Shown in pieces: positions 33,696 through 44,984 of a DNA stretch of 64,000 nucleotides (within the stretch, counting starts at the first letter, position 1; each line of letters begins with the position of its first letter). A program made the translations under genes and the position numbers. Below the pieces are notes generated by a model. The model made no database searches, was not told where the DNA came from, and was given only the letters and a program-made list of their open reading frames with translations. Source of the stretch: Tessaracoccus timonensis (GTDB taxonomy: Bacteria; Actinomycetota; Actinomycetes; Propionibacteriales; Propionibacteriaceae); assembly GCF_900343145.1 (NCBI RefSeq), contig NZ_LT996886.1:992001-1056000 (forward strand), read 5' to 3'.

Positions 33696-36044
33696 TCAGC
33701 TCTGCGTGCCTGGCGCGTCCTTCTGCGTCTCGTGCCACACCGCGACGGACCACGCCGGCAGCGCTTGACCCCCGACGACGATGTCGCCGGTGCCTTCCTG
33801 CCAGAAGTTCCACTGCGGCTCGTACTGCAGCGAGGTATCGATGAGCCGCCGCCACTGCCACCCGTCGCGGGCCTTCGGCACCTGGAAGTCGACGGTGTGG
33901 CTGTCCATGTTGACCATCACGTAGAAGTCTTCTTCCGGGGCGTTGATGCCGAGTGCGACGGCGCGGGCGGAATCCTCGGGCTTCCCGCCGTCGGGTGAGC
34001 GCCAGAGGTAGGTGACGTCGCCGTCGTCCACCTCGAAGTTGCCCCAGTTGCGCTGGCGCAGGGCCTGGTGGCGCTTACGCACGCCCAGCAGGAACTGCGA
34101 GAACCGGAAGAGGCCGTTGATGTTCTCCTCGGTCTGGAATTCGCCCAGGTTGTCGTGGTAGCCGACGTCGAACCCATGGCCGAGCGGCACCTGCTGGGGC
34201 TTGTTCGTCGGGATCATGGCGTAGTTGTTCCACATGGCCGGCGAATGCAGCGCCCACGGGTTGTTGTTGCCGTTTTGGGTGCGCCCGAATTCGTCGCCGG
34301 CCACCACCATCGGCACGCCGCGCGAGAACAGCAGGATGGTCCACAGGTTGCGCAGGCGCTGGCGGCGCAGCGTGTGCGAGCCGCCGGAATCCCACGAAAG
34401 GTTGTTGTCGGAGCCGCCATCGGAGGGGCCAAAGGGGTAGTCCCAGTGGTTTTGCTTCTCCTGGTAGCTCACGAGGTCGGCCATGTTGAAGCCGTCGTGG
34501 GCGGTGATGAAGTTCACCGTCTTCTGCGCGCCACCGTTGTCTTGGAAGTGGTGGTAGTCGCCGTTCATCATCTCGAGGAACTCGCGGTTGTTGCCATCGC
34601 CCTTCGTGAAGCGACGGATGGCGTCGCGGTAGCGCCCGTTCCATTCGCCCCAGCCGCGCGGGAAGTTGCCCACCTCGTAGCCCCACAGGTCCCACGCCTC
34701 GGCGATCACTTCGATCTGTTCGCGCTCCGCGAAGTCGGCGATCTGCATGAGCAGCGGATGGTCGGTGAAGAAGCGCTTCTGGGCGCCCCAATCCTCCGGG
34801 TCGGCGTCGGCGGGTTTGCGGCCGAGCACCGTCGCAAGATCGAAGCGGAACCCGTCGACGTGCATGTCGACCGTCCAGTACTGCAGCGAGTCCAGCACCA
34901 AGTCAATGGCGGATTGCGACGAGTAGTTGAGCTGATTCGACGTGCCGGTGGCGCCATCGACGAGCCGCAGATCGTTCGTCATGGAGTAGTACTCGCTGCA
35001 CGCGAAACCGCCCAGCGACGTGAACCCCGTCGTGTTCACATCCCCAGACCAGTTGCCGCCCTCGGCGGTGTGGTTGTACACCACGTCGAGGTACACCTCG
35101 ATGCCGTGCTCGTGGAAGGCGTCCACCATTTCGCGGAACTCGCGCGTGGGGCCGCCGGGGGTCTGATCCGACGAGTACCGGCGGTTGGGCGCGAAGAAAC
35201 CGAGCGTCATGTAGCCCCACGAATTCGACTTGCCCTCGCGCCGCGATTCGGAGTGATTCGTCTCGTGGATGGGCAGGAACTCCACCGTCGTGATGCCAAG
35301 ACCCTTGAGGTACGGGGCCATCATGCCCGCGCCCTTGTAGGTGCCGCGGTACTCCTCGGGGATGTCGACGACGTCCTCGAAACCTGGCTGGTCGGCGAGC
35401 AGTTCGCGCAGGCGCCCCGTCGATTCGTGGCCGGAGAGCTGCTCCACCTGCACCTCGTAAATCTGCGCGTCCTCCTCCGGCAGGCGCGGCTTGCGGCTCT
35501 TCGCGGGAGGCTCCGCGACGATGACACCCTTCGGCGCGTACTTCGCGGTGTCCCATTCCCGACGAGGCGCACCGTGGTAGTCGTCGGCACCCGTGCCGAA
35601 CATGCCGTCGTCGTAACCGAGGTCAGCGATTTCGTCGGCGTACACCGAGTGCGTGATCTCGCGGGCGTACGGGTCGAACAGGAGCTTGTTGGGGTTGAAG
35701 CGGTTGCCCTTCTCGTCCAGATCGGCGACGAATCCCTCCGCCGTGCCGGGCGTCCATGCATCCACCGACGGCCAGTTCGGGCCCCAGGCGCGGAACCCGT
35801 AGAAGGTGCCGAGGTCGAGGCCCTGCAGCTTGCCGCGCCACACGCCGTCGCTGCACTTGGCGAGGTCGTAGGTGGCGAGCGGGTCGGCGCCGATCGCGGC
35901 GTCGAAGATCGCGAGGAGGATGCGGGTGGCGTCGGGGGCGTGCACCGCGAAGGTGACCCCGTCGGCGTGGGGGTGAGCGCCGAGCGGCCAGGTGGCGTCG
36001 GCCCAGGCATCCTGTTCGAGAGGAACTATGTTCATACTGAACAT
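33696..36044 (-). CDS. glgX: Glycogen debranching enzyme GlgX (isoamylase type)
   Basis: 782 residues. It has an N-terminal carbohydrate-binding (E-set) domain (GVTFAVHAPDATRILLAIFD), then a GH13 barrel with DVVYNHTAEGGN, GFRFDLATVLGR (catalytic Asp region), EAWDLWGYEVG (acid/base Glu) and FITAHDGFN. It ends with a beta domain. GlgX hydrolyses alpha-1,6 branches of limit dextrin during glycogen breakdown. Family length is normally about 660-720, so this version is somewhat longer. There is a possible second start at MNIVPLEQD. No other glg gene is next to it. Confidence 0.94.
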   Translation of the reverse strand: MFSMNIVPLEQDAWADATWPLGAHPHADGVTFAVHAPDATRILLAIFDAAIGADPLATYDLAKCSDGVWRGKLQGLDLGTFYGFRAWGPNWPSVDAWTPGTAEGFVADLDEKGNRFNPNKLLFDPYAREITHSVYADEIADLGYDDGMFGTGADDYHGAPRREWDTAKYAPKGVIVAEPPAKSRKPRLPEEDAQIYEVQVEQLSGHESTGRLRELLADQPGFEDVVDIPEEYRGTYKGAGMMAPYLKGLGITTVEFLPIHETNHSESRREGKSNSWGYMTLGFFAPNRRYSSDQTPGGPTREFREMVDAFHEHGIEVYLDVVYNHTAEGGNWSGDVNTTGFTSLGGFACSEYYSMTNDLRLVDGATGTSNQLNYSSQSAIDLVLDSLQYWTVDMHVDGFRFDLATVLGRKPADADPEDWGAQKRFFTDHPLLMQIADFAEREQIEVIAEAWDLWGYEVGNFPRGWGEWNGRYRDAIRRFTKGDGNNREFLEMMNGDYHHFQDNGGAQKTVNFITAHDGFNMADLVSYQEKQNHWDYPFGPSDGGSDNNLSWDSGGSHTLRRQRLRNLWTILLFSRGVPMVVAGDEFGRTQNGNNNPWALHSPAMWNNYAMIPTNKPQQVPLGHGFDVGYHDNLGEFQTEENINGLFRFSQFLLGVRKRHQALRQRNWGNFEVDDGDVTYLWRSPDGGKPEDSARAVALGINAPEEDFYVMVNMDSHTVDFQVPKARDGWQWRRLIDTSLQYEPQWNFWQEGTGDIVVGGQALPAWSVAVWHETQKDAPGTQS

Positions 36045-36217
36045 CTTGCCTCAAAATGCCGCATCACACCGATAGGCGCCCCTCACAGCGACGTTCGTAA
36101 CCGAACGTTCAACCTTGCCGAGCCAGGGCGCACGCGTGGCAATAGTGTGAGTCGAACCTTCTCAAATACTTGAACGAGGTTGGAGGGTGTGGGCTGATCG
36201 TGCCTATGATTCGATGC

Positions 36218-37105
36218 GTGAATCGACGCCTACTTCTCGTGCATGCGCACCCCGACGACGAGTCCAGCCAGTCCTCCGCCACGATCGCGCGCTACTGTGC
36301 CGCCGGCGCGCAGGTCACGCTGGTGACCTGTACGTTGGGCGAGCGCGGCGAGATCTTGGTACCCGAACTCGAGCACCTCTCCGAGGCTGAGCTCGGCGAG
36401 CACCGCATCGCTGAACTCGGGCAGGCAATGACGCACATGGGGCTCACCGACCAGGTGTTCCTCGGCGGCGCCGGCCGCTACCACGACACCGGCATGGACC
36501 GCTCCCCCGACGGCGCCGTCATCGTGCCCGACATCTCTCCGAGCAATGCCTTCTGGCATGCGGACTTGCTCGAGGCAGCGAACTTCCTCGTCGAGATCAT
36601 TCGAGATCGCAAGCCCCAGGTGGTCTCCACCTACAACCCCTTCGGTGGCTACGGTCACCCGGACCACATCCAGGCCCACCGCGTCGCGACGTATGCCGTC
36701 GCGCTGGCCGGCACCGCGGCGCATCGCCCCGATCTGGGCGAGCCATGGACGGTGTCGCGGATGGTGTGGAGCGTCCACAACACCATGATGTGGAAGAAGG
36801 CGTATCCGCTTGCCAAGAAGGAATTCCCCGACCTCTTCGACGGCGTTGAGCGCTACCCGGATTCGTTCGGCCCGCCCGAGCGCGACATCGTCTGCGTGGT
36901 GCCCATCGGGGAGTTCTACGACGTCACCCGCAAGGCGCTCGGCTCGCACCCGAGCCAGGTGAATATGGACGACGTGTTCTGGCGCTTCCACGGCATGGTG
37001 AATCAGCTGGATGGCGCCGGAGAGGCGTACGTCTACGCGTCCGGCGTGCCTTTCCCACCGTCGGATATTCCGCACGACGACCTGTTCGCCGGGCTGGAGC
37101 TGTAG
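36218..37105 (+). CDS. mshB: Mycothiol biosynthesis deacetylase MshB
   Basis: About 295 residues from GTG 36218 (MNRRLLLVHAHPDDE), with TATGAT at 36205-36210 seven bases upstream, suggesting a leaderless mRNA; ATG 36206 overlaps that hexamer and is less likely. The metal site of PIG-L deacetylases is clear: AHPDDE (His11, Asp14) and GYGHPDHIQAH. TLGERGEI and the VNMDDVFWRF C-terminal block fit MshB rather than Mca. The enzyme removes the acetyl group from GlcNAc-inositol in mycothiol synthesis, an actinobacterial thiol pathway. Confidence 0.92.
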   Translation: MNRRLLLVHAHPDDESSQSSATIARYCAAGAQVTLVTCTLGERGEILVPELEHLSEAELGEHRIAELGQAMTHMGLTDQVFLGGAGRYHDTGMDRSPDGAVIVPDISPSNAFWHADLLEAANFLVEIIRDRKPQVVSTYNPFGGYGHPDHIQAHRVATYAVALAGTAAHRPDLGEPWTVSRMVWSVHNTMMWKKAYPLAKKEFPDLFDGVERYPDSFGPPERDIVCVVPIGEFYDVTRKALGSHPSQVNMDDVFWRFHGMVNQLDGAGEAYVYASGVPFPPSDIPHDDLFAGLEL

Positions 37106-37178
37106 CGGTTCGCTGCCCTGACGCTGCGGGGAGTCGGCCTGCTCAGGGGCCCCTTCGGCGGCTGCCTACACTGGCTGC

Positions 37179-37643
37179 ATGATGCGACTGGTGCGTCCGA
37201 TCTTCGCGGGGTGCTGCTGCGCGGCGCTCGTCGCGTGCGGTGCGCCCACCGCGACGGTGAGCTCTGCCCCGTCGCATCCTCAGGCGTCGCTACCCCACCC
37301 GTCTCGGGCGTGGAATGAAGACTTCGCCTCCGAGATCGAGCTCGACACCATCACCGTCGGTACCCAGTCGGTGCTCGTGCCCGAGGGCGTCCGGGTGCCG
37401 GCCGACGCGCGCGTCACCGCGAGCACGGAAGCAATGCTCGTGATGACCGACGACGACCCCGCGGCCGTGAGGAGCGCCGTCGAGAGAAGTGCTGATAAGG
37501 CGGGCTACGAGCGATATGCCCACTCCGGCAAGGTCACTGTCTGGGTGGGGCGGGGCATGGCCTTGCGTCTCGAGGCCGACGCGGGCGTGCAGGTGCTCGC
37601 CTGGGGGCCCGAGGAGATGAAAGACGCGTTCGCCGCGCAGTAG
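37179..37643 (+). CDS. Hypothetical lipoprotein
   Basis: 154 residues. It has a signal sequence with lipobox LVAC near residue 20 (run of three cysteines before it), then a Ser/Pro/Thr spacer and a small alpha/beta domain (VLVPEGVRVPADARVTASTE, AVERSADKAGYERYAHSGKV, VTVWVGRGMALRLEADAGVQ). I do not recognise a family. TACACT lies 6 bases before the ATG, so the transcript may be leaderless. Function unknown; probably surface-attached. Confidence 0.75.
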   Translation: MMRLVRPIFAGCCCAALVACGAPTATVSSAPSHPQASLPHPSRAWNEDFASEIELDTITVGTQSVLVPEGVRVPADARVTASTEAMLVMTDDDPAAVRSAVERSADKAGYERYAHSGKVTVWVGRGMALRLEADAGVQVLAWGPEEMKDAFAAQ

Positions 37644-37667
37644 CGCGGATAGTGGGTTCAGCGGGGG

Positions 37668-38213
37668 TTAACGTCGTCGGGTGGCACGAACCACCAGCCC
37701 GATAATGAGCACTACGAAACCAGCGAAGCCGACGAACAGGCCGAGGAGGAAGGCGCCGATTCCACCAAACAGGGCTGTCAGGCCAAGTGGCGGGGACACT
37801 GCGCCGACGCCGTGTTCGCACTCGACGGTGTATTCGCCCTTGCCGGCAAATTTGCCGATGGACACGAACGAGCCTTGGCTGTTCGTAAAGTTCAGGGAAC
37901 CGTTCAATCTCATGTCCACGGGTTCGCCCGATGCATCCAGCACACGGCACGCTACGTTCGATCCTTCCGGTCTCCACACCGTTCGTTCTTCACCTTCGGC
38001 CAGCTGCACCTTGAGGGAGCCATCCACTCGCTGCACCTCGTCGGATTTGGGGATCGCGAAGCTGAGGCCACCCACGAACCCCCCGACGCTGAGGATGAGC
38101 GCCACCACGATCAGCACGCTGCCGAAGATCATGAAACCCGTGCCTGGTTTCTTGAGCTTGACCGATTCGTGCGGCGGCTGCCCAGACCATTGGGGGTTGT
38201 TCGGATTGTTCAT
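37668..38213 (-). CDS. Two-helix membrane protein of unknown function, paralogue 1
   Basis: About 181 residues from ATG 38213 with GGAGGG upstream. A Pro/Asn-rich N-terminus (MNNPNNPQWSGQPP) is followed by a membrane helix, an extracellular domain of about 70 residues (EGEERTVWRPEGSNVACRVL, GKGEYTVECEHG, two cysteines) and a second helix with a basic tail. The next leftward-reading gene upstream (38370-38969) has the same architecture and the matching blocks GGEERTVWVEG, CRVLGPDEQPVTL and GEYTVEC. Family unknown; the domain looks like a small beta sandwich. Confidence 0.75.
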   Translation of the reverse strand: MNNPNNPQWSGQPPHESVKLKKPGTGFMIFGSVLIVVALILSVGGFVGGLSFAIPKSDEVQRVDGSLKVQLAEGEERTVWRPEGSNVACRVLDASGEPVDMRLNGSLNFTNSQGSFVSIGKFAGKGEYTVECEHGVGAVSPPLGLTALFGGIGAFLLGLFVGFAGFVVLIIGLVVRATRRR

Positions 38214-38273
38214 GCGTTCCCTCCTTGCGCGTACCACTGTCGCATGCGAGCGGGTCAGGGCATCTCGCGTTTG

Positions 38274-38350
38274 CGCGACTGAGCGCACGCCAGATGCCGA
38301 AAACGGGCCTTACACGGCCAAAATATGCATCTGGCGTGCGCTCAGTCGCG
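38274..38350. repeat. Palindromic repeat, family A copy 2 (perfect)
   Basis: The left arm 38274-38297 (CGCGACTGAGCGCACGCC...) and the right arm 38327-38350 are perfect reverse complements over 24 bases, with a 29-nt loop. It carries the same arms as 7960-8030. It separates the two paralogous membrane-protein genes. Confidence 0.92.
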
Positions 38351-38369
38351 CAATCCCTGATTGGCCTCG

Positions 38370-38969
38370 TCAGCGAGAGCGTCTCCTTCCACGCAAGAAC
38401 AGGAACACGCTCCAGAGGATCAGCAGGAATCCTCCGACGATGGAGAAGGCCAACTTGGCCAGTCCCGCGATGTCTGGTGGATCGGTGAGTCTGCCCTTGT
38501 GTCCATCACACTCGACGGTGTATTCGCCACCAGCGGGCCCAGCTTGGAAGGTGCCGACAGTGCGTGAGGTCACGCCGTTGTTGGTCATCTTCGAGCGGGG
38601 CTGCGCTGAGAGCGTCACGGGTTGCTCGTCCGGTCCGAGTACTCGGCACGTGTCCACCGGCGGGTACTCGTCGTCGTTGTCGGAGGGCAGCCCTTCCACC
38701 CACACGGTGCGTTCCTCCCCACCCGCCAGCACGACGCTCACCGAGCCGGAGAAACGCTGTGAATGCATGTCGTCGGTGAGGTAACCCACCAACCAGACCA
38801 CCCCGAAGGAGAGGAGCGCCACGCCTGTGACAAGCGCCAGGATGCCCAAGATTCGCAGGAGGGAGGCCGGCGCTGTCTTCGATCGGCCCGTGCCAGGCTG
38901 CAACATCCGCGGCGGTCCGGGCTGCGGGTCGGTGTGGCCCGTCGGCCCCCGGTGATACTGATTACTCAT
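38370..38969 (-). CDS. Two-helix membrane protein of unknown function, paralogue 2
   Basis: 199 residues. A Pro/Gly/Arg-rich N-terminus (about 40 residues) precedes helix 1 (LALVTGVALLSFGVVWLVGY); then come a cysteine-containing domain sharing GGEERTVWVEG, CRVLGPDEQPVTL and GEYTVECDGHKG with the neighbour, and helix 2 before RGRRRSR. It is a duplicate of the 37668-38213 gene that has diverged in its terminal parts. Both stand alone with no recognisable partner, so no function can be given. Confidence 0.75.
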   Translation of the reverse strand: MSNQYHRGPTGHTDPQPGPPRMLQPGTGRSKTAPASLLRILGILALVTGVALLSFGVVWLVGYLTDDMHSQRFSGSVSVVLAGGEERTVWVEGLPSDNDDEYPPVDTCRVLGPDEQPVTLSAQPRSKMTNNGVTSRTVGTFQAGPAGGEYTVECDGHKGRLTDPPDIAGLAKLAFSIVGGFLLILWSVFLFLRGRRRSR

Positions 38970-39011
38970 CCGTGCTCCGTCCTCGGGCGGGGCTCGTCGG
39001 GATCAGGTGGC

Positions 39012-40091
39012 TCAGGCGACGCGCTGCGTCCACCCGAATGGGTCTTCAGCACGACCGTACTGAATGTCCACCAGCGCCGCACGAATCTCGGCGGTCTTGG
39101 CGCCGGGAGTGCCGTCGGCCACCACGTGGTGCACGTCGCCCGGGGCCTTGAAGCCGACGATGGGCGTCACCACGGCGGCCGTCCCACATGCGAAGGCCTC
39201 GACAATCTCGCCGGAGCGCACACCGTCGAAGAGTTCCTCGACGGTGACTCGCCGCTCAACCGGGGTGAGGCCGTGGCGTGGGGCGAGCTGGAGGATGGAG
39301 TCGCGGGTGATGCCGGGGAGGATGGAGCCGGTGAGTTCCGGCGTCACGAGGGTGCCGTCGGCGGTGATGAACATGAAGTTCATGGTGCCGCATTCCTCGA
39401 TGTACTTGCGCTCGGCGCCGTCGGTCCACAGCACCTGGCCGCACCCGTGTTCTTCGGCCTCCATGGCGGCTTCCAGCGACGCGGCGTAGTTGCCGCCGCA
39501 CTTCGCGGCGCCGGTACCACCGGGGGCGGCGCGGGTGTAGTTGGGGGTGAGCCAGAGGGTGACGGGTTCGTCGTAGTACGCGCCGACGGGGGAGGCCAGC
39601 ACGCAGAAGGTGTAGCCAGAGGCGGGTCGCACACCCAGGTAGGGTTCGGAGGCCACCATGAATGGACGGATGTAGAGGGCCTGCTCGCCGGCGGGGTCTG
39701 GCACCCAGTCCCGTTCGAGTTCGACGAGCTGGCGGATGCCGTCGACGAAGTCCTGCTCCGGGAAGACGGGCATACCCAGGCGTTTGGCGGAGCGGGCGAA
39801 TCGGGCGGCGTTCGCGTCGGGGCGGAACAGCCAAACGGAGCCGTCGGCGTGGCGGTAGGCCTTCAGCCCCTCGAAGATCTCCTGGCCGTAGTGGAGGACG
39901 GCGGCGGCGGGGTGCATCTGCCAGGTGCCCATGGCTTCGATGCGCTGGTTCGTCCAGCCGCGCTCCGGCACGTACTCCGCGAGCAGCTGGTGGTCGACGA
40001 AGAAGTGGCCGAACACTGGGTTGGCAAGAATCTCCGCGCGGCGCTGTTCGCTCGTCGGAGACATGGTGCGGTGCAGGACGAATTCGCTCAT
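39012..40091 (-). CDS. ilvE: Branched-chain amino acid aminotransferase
   Basis: About 359 residues from ATG 40091 (MSEFVLHRT); a longer upstream frame is unsupported. Class IV PLP aminotransferase motifs are present: HYGQEIFEGLKAYRHADG near residue 67, GTGAAKCGGNYAAS with the PLP lysine at 197, and EECGTMNFMFI, which contains the conserved catalytic-loop region. The enzyme interconverts Leu, Ile and Val with their keto acids. It is a stand-alone gene here. Confidence 0.95.
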   Translation of the reverse strand: MSEFVLHRTMSPTSEQRRAEILANPVFGHFFVDHQLLAEYVPERGWTNQRIEAMGTWQMHPAAAVLHYGQEIFEGLKAYRHADGSVWLFRPDANAARFARSAKRLGMPVFPEQDFVDGIRQLVELERDWVPDPAGEQALYIRPFMVASEPYLGVRPASGYTFCVLASPVGAYYDEPVTLWLTPNYTRAAPGGTGAAKCGGNYAASLEAAMEAEEHGCGQVLWTDGAERKYIEECGTMNFMFITADGTLVTPELTGSILPGITRDSILQLAPRHGLTPVERRVTVEELFDGVRSGEIVEAFACGTAAVVTPIVGFKAPGDVHHVVADGTPGAKTAEIRAALVDIQYGRAEDPFGWTQRVA

Positions 40092-40391
40092 GGCCGCAAG
40101 GGTAGTCGCGTGGGCCGCTTCGCGGGCGGCCGGTTCACCAATCGACCCGGCGCGGACCCCGTCGGGGCTTGGCTCGGGGGTGGCTCCGGTGCCGGCCCGG
40201 GGCCACCCCACCCTCCCCCCCGCCGCACAGGTTACAGGTGCCTGCCGGGCGGGCAGTGTGGAGCGGGCACCACGTTATCCACAGATATGGCACCCGCGCT
40301 TTCATCTGGGTGGCAGTATCTGTACTGTTGTCCTCGTGCTTCCTGAGATTTTTTCAGGTGGCCTTGTTGAATCGACGATGAAGGGAGCCTG
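40092..40391. promoter_or_regulatory. 300-base divergent intergenic region, ilvE / secreted metallopeptidase
   Basis: GC-rich next to ilvE and AT-richer near the right end. It should hold both promoters. I see no clear hexamer pair, no repeat of the families found elsewhere, and no gene. AAGGGAG (40381-40387 area) is the ribosome site of the downstream gene. Confidence 0.45.
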
Positions 40392-41231
40392 GTGCGTAAG
40401 TTTCTGCTCGGCATTGCTGCTGCAGCCACAGCGTTGATTGCCGCCTTGGGCCTCACGCAGGCGTCCGCGCTCCCCGTCGCACCGAAACCGGCACCGCCGG
40501 TCGCTGGCATCCCCACCCCCTGCGCCGCGCAGCACCCGTGGCCGGCCGACGCGTCGATCTCGTCGATCCGCGAGCAAATGGAAGAGAACTTCCACCTCAA
40601 GCTGACGGGCGACTACTGGTCGAATGAGCATCGAGCGTCGATCAAAATCCTGTGGGAGACCCTCGATGGCGTGGCCTGCACCGACTACGTCGACACGCTG
40701 CTCGAAAAGAACGGCGGCAACGTCGGCATCAGCGCAGCGAACACCCGAAGCTGGGCGTGGGGCGACTGGTCGCTCACCAAGCCGGGCTACGTCACCCTCG
40801 ACTTCCAGAAGTTCAAGACGGCACTGGATAACGACGACGAGGGCCGCCTCGTGCGCCTCGTCATTCACGAGCTCGGCCACGCGTGGAACTCCGACCGCGG
40901 CTCCGAGCCCCCGTATTGGCGCGAGTTCCAGAAGCTGCAGCGCTCGCAGGGCACATTCTCGAAGTACGCCGGATCGTCGGTCACCGAAACGTTCGCCGAC
41001 GCCGTCGGGTACTACGTCGGCCGGTGCGCGCTGAACAACCCGTACGACACCGGCAAGTTCTCCGGCTACTACGAGTTCGTCAAAGACAACGTCTTCGACG
41101 GCAAAGAGTTCGGCCCCGCCCCCGGCGAGAAGCCCAACTGCGCCGTGCCGAAGCAAGGCGCCGAAGAGCCCCGCCCTGGAAAACCCACCGATACGAAAGC
41201 CAAATGGGTCTCCGACCTCGCCGGTGAGTAG
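40392..41231 (+). CDS. Secreted HEXXH metallopeptidase-like protein
   Basis: 279 residues from GTG 40392 with an AAGGGAG site. A signal peptide ends near ASA-L at residue 26. The motif VIHELGHAWNS (HEXXH at about 157-161) is followed 40 residues later by SVTETFADAVGYYVGRCAL, providing the third ligand glutamate, a minigluzincin-like arrangement. Four or more cysteines (TPCAAQ, VACTDY, GRCAL, NCAVP) could form disulfides. The C-terminus is Pro/Lys-rich. It looks like a small secreted zinc peptidase; the substrate is unknown. Confidence 0.78.
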   Translation: MRKFLLGIAAAATALIAALGLTQASALPVAPKPAPPVAGIPTPCAAQHPWPADASISSIREQMEENFHLKLTGDYWSNEHRASIKILWETLDGVACTDYVDTLLEKNGGNVGISAANTRSWAWGDWSLTKPGYVTLDFQKFKTALDNDDEGRLVRLVIHELGHAWNSDRGSEPPYWREFQKLQRSQGTFSKYAGSSVTETFADAVGYYVGRCALNNPYDTGKFSGYYEFVKDNVFDGKEFGPAPGEKPNCAVPKQGAEEPRPGKPTDTKAKWVSDLAGE

Positions 41232-41328
41232 GCCCGACGACGAATCAGTCGCCCAGTGACCGCTGCGCGGCGGCCCCAGCCCCCACCCCGGCCGCCTCGT
41301 CGAAATCGCTCCTACCTATACTCGGGAC

Positions 41329-42038
41329 ATGTCCGAGTCAGCGCCCGCCCCGGTAGCACGGAGGACTCCGTCGTCCTTCGTGCTGAAGCAGGTTATGGCC
41401 GTCACCGGTTTCGTGTTCGTGGCGTTCGTCGTCGTGCACATGATGGGCAACCTCAAGGTGTACGCCGGCCCCGAATCGTTCAACGCCTACGCGGCGTGGC
41501 TGCGTGAGGTCGGCTACCCGCTCATCCCCAAGGAAGGCGTGCTGTGGGCGTTCCGGGTGACGTTGCTCGTCGCGCTCGTGCTGCATGTCTGGGCGGCCAT
41601 CACCATCTGGGCGCGAGGTCGTCGCGCGAGGGGCAGCCACCGTCGCAAGCGTATGCCTGGGCTCATGGCGACGAGCGCGCGCACGATGCTGCCCGGCGGC
41701 GCCGTCATCCTGGTGTTCATCGTGGTGCATTTGCTGGACCTCACCATCGGCGCCGCACTGCATTCCAGCACCTTCACTCCCCCCGACGGCAACAAGTTCT
41801 ACGCGTACGAGAACCTCGTCGCGAGCTTCCAGCGCCCGTGGATGGCCATCTTCTACAGCGTGTGCATGCTCATCATCGCGCTCCACGTCGAGCACGGCTG
41901 GCGCACCATCTTGCAAGACGTGGGCGTCACCGGCCGCCGCTTCCGCACGTTCTGGGTGGTGCTCGGCGGCTTGCTCGCGCTGGCCATCATCCTCGGTAAC
42001 GCCACCATTCCTCTGCTGGTACTCACAGGGGTGATCGC

Positions 42039-42042
<4 letters not shown>
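41329..42042 (+). CDS. sdhC: Succinate dehydrogenase cytochrome b subunit
   Basis: 237 residues with five membrane helices. Heme-ligand histidines lie in VAFVVVHMMGNLK, LLVALVLHVWAAI, VFIVVHLLDL and IIALHVEHGWRT. This is the single-subunit cytochrome b558 anchor of Bacillus/actinobacterial type B SDH. TATACT ends six bases before the ATG, consistent with a leaderless start. It overlaps sdhA by ATGA, and the order sdhC-sdhA-sdhB is conserved for this type. Confidence 0.95.
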
Positions 42043-44020
<1,978 letters not shown>

Positions 44021-44024
<4 letters not shown>

Positions 44025-44770
44025 GAGTAGAACTGGAAATCTGGCGGCAGGACTCCCCCAAGACGAAGGGGCGGTTCGAGACGCACGTCGTCGAGGATGC
44101 GACGCCCGAGATGAGCCTGCTGGAGTTGCTGGACCGCCTCAACGATCAGCTGTTCGACGAGGGCAAGGAGCCCATCCAATTTGAGTCTGACTGCCGCGAG
44201 GGCGTGTGCGGCGCGTGCGGCGTGACCGTGAACGACGTGCCGCACGGGCCCGTGCCGAATACGCCGTCGTGCCGCCAGCATCTGCGTGCCTTCGGCGGCA
44301 TCCGGAAGCTGCGGGTTGAGCCACTGCGGAGCGGCGCGTTCCCCGTCGTACGGGATCTGGTGGTGGACCGATCGGCGCTCGATCGGGTGATCCGCGCGGG
44401 AGGGACCGTCGACGTCGCAGCCGGCACCGCACCCGATGCCGACGCCGTGCGGGTTGGGCACGGAGATGCCGAACTGGCGCTTGACTTCGCCGCTTGCATC
44501 GGTTGCGGCGCGTGCGTGGCCGCGTGCCCGAACGGGGCGGCGCATCTGTTCGCGGGCGCGAAACTCGCGCACCTGGCGCTCGTCCCGCAGGGCAAGGAGG
44601 AGCGAGGGCGACGTGCACGCAGCGTCGGCGACGCCGTCGACGCCGAGTTCGGGCCGTGCTCCACGTACGGCGAGTGCGTGAAGGTGTGCCCCGCGGGTAT
44701 TCCGCTGGAGGCCGTGGCAGCGCTGCACCGCGAGCGCCTGCGCGCCGGGGTGCGCGGCAAGAATGACTGA
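44021..44770 (+). CDS. sdhB: Succinate dehydrogenase/fumarate reductase iron-sulfur subunit
   Basis: 249 residues from GTG 44021 (GTGA overlap with sdhA). The [2Fe-2S] cysteines lie in ESDCREGVCGACGV and SCRQHL, and the ferredoxin-like region has CIGCGACVAACPNGAA and CSTYGECVKVCPAGIP for the [4Fe-4S] and [3Fe-4S] clusters. It transfers electrons between the flavoprotein and quinone. With sdhC and sdhA it forms a complete complex II operon. Confidence 0.96.
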
Positions 44771-44825
44771 CTCTAGGCGGTCGTCAAGCTGCCGTGCCAG
44801 ATTGCTGTACTGCCCTCACCAGATC

Positions 44826-44975
44826 GTCGAGTAAGGCCGAAGGCCTGTATCGAGACGTGTCTCGGTTTCGATACGCCCGCTACGCGGGCTGCTCAACCAT
44901 CGTGTCTTCTGGCCGTCGAGTAGGCCGCCCTCCTCCGACCGTCGAGTAGGGCCGAAGGCCCGTATCGAGACGCAC
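44826..44975. repeat. GTCGAGTA / TATCGAGAC palindromic repeat cluster (family F)
   Basis: Two hairpin-type units: GTCGAGTAAGGCCGAAGGCC followed by TGTATCGAGAC with the opposite arm GTTTCGATACGCCCGCTACG to about 44903, and a second, partial unit (44919-44975). This motif family is a common intergenic repeat in many actinobacteria. A related copy is at 54301-54430. Confidence 0.8.
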
Positions 44976-44984
44976 CGACAGAAA

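Noticed and set aside
34068-36173. 701-aa open frame on + opposite glgX
   Set aside because: Antisense shadow of a GC-rich gene; glgX shows clear GH13 motifs on the other strand, this frame shows none.
36170-36217. TTG or ATG starts of mshB upstream of 36218
   Set aside because: They overlap the TATGAT hexamer, and MNRRLLLVHAHPDDE matches the usual MshB start.
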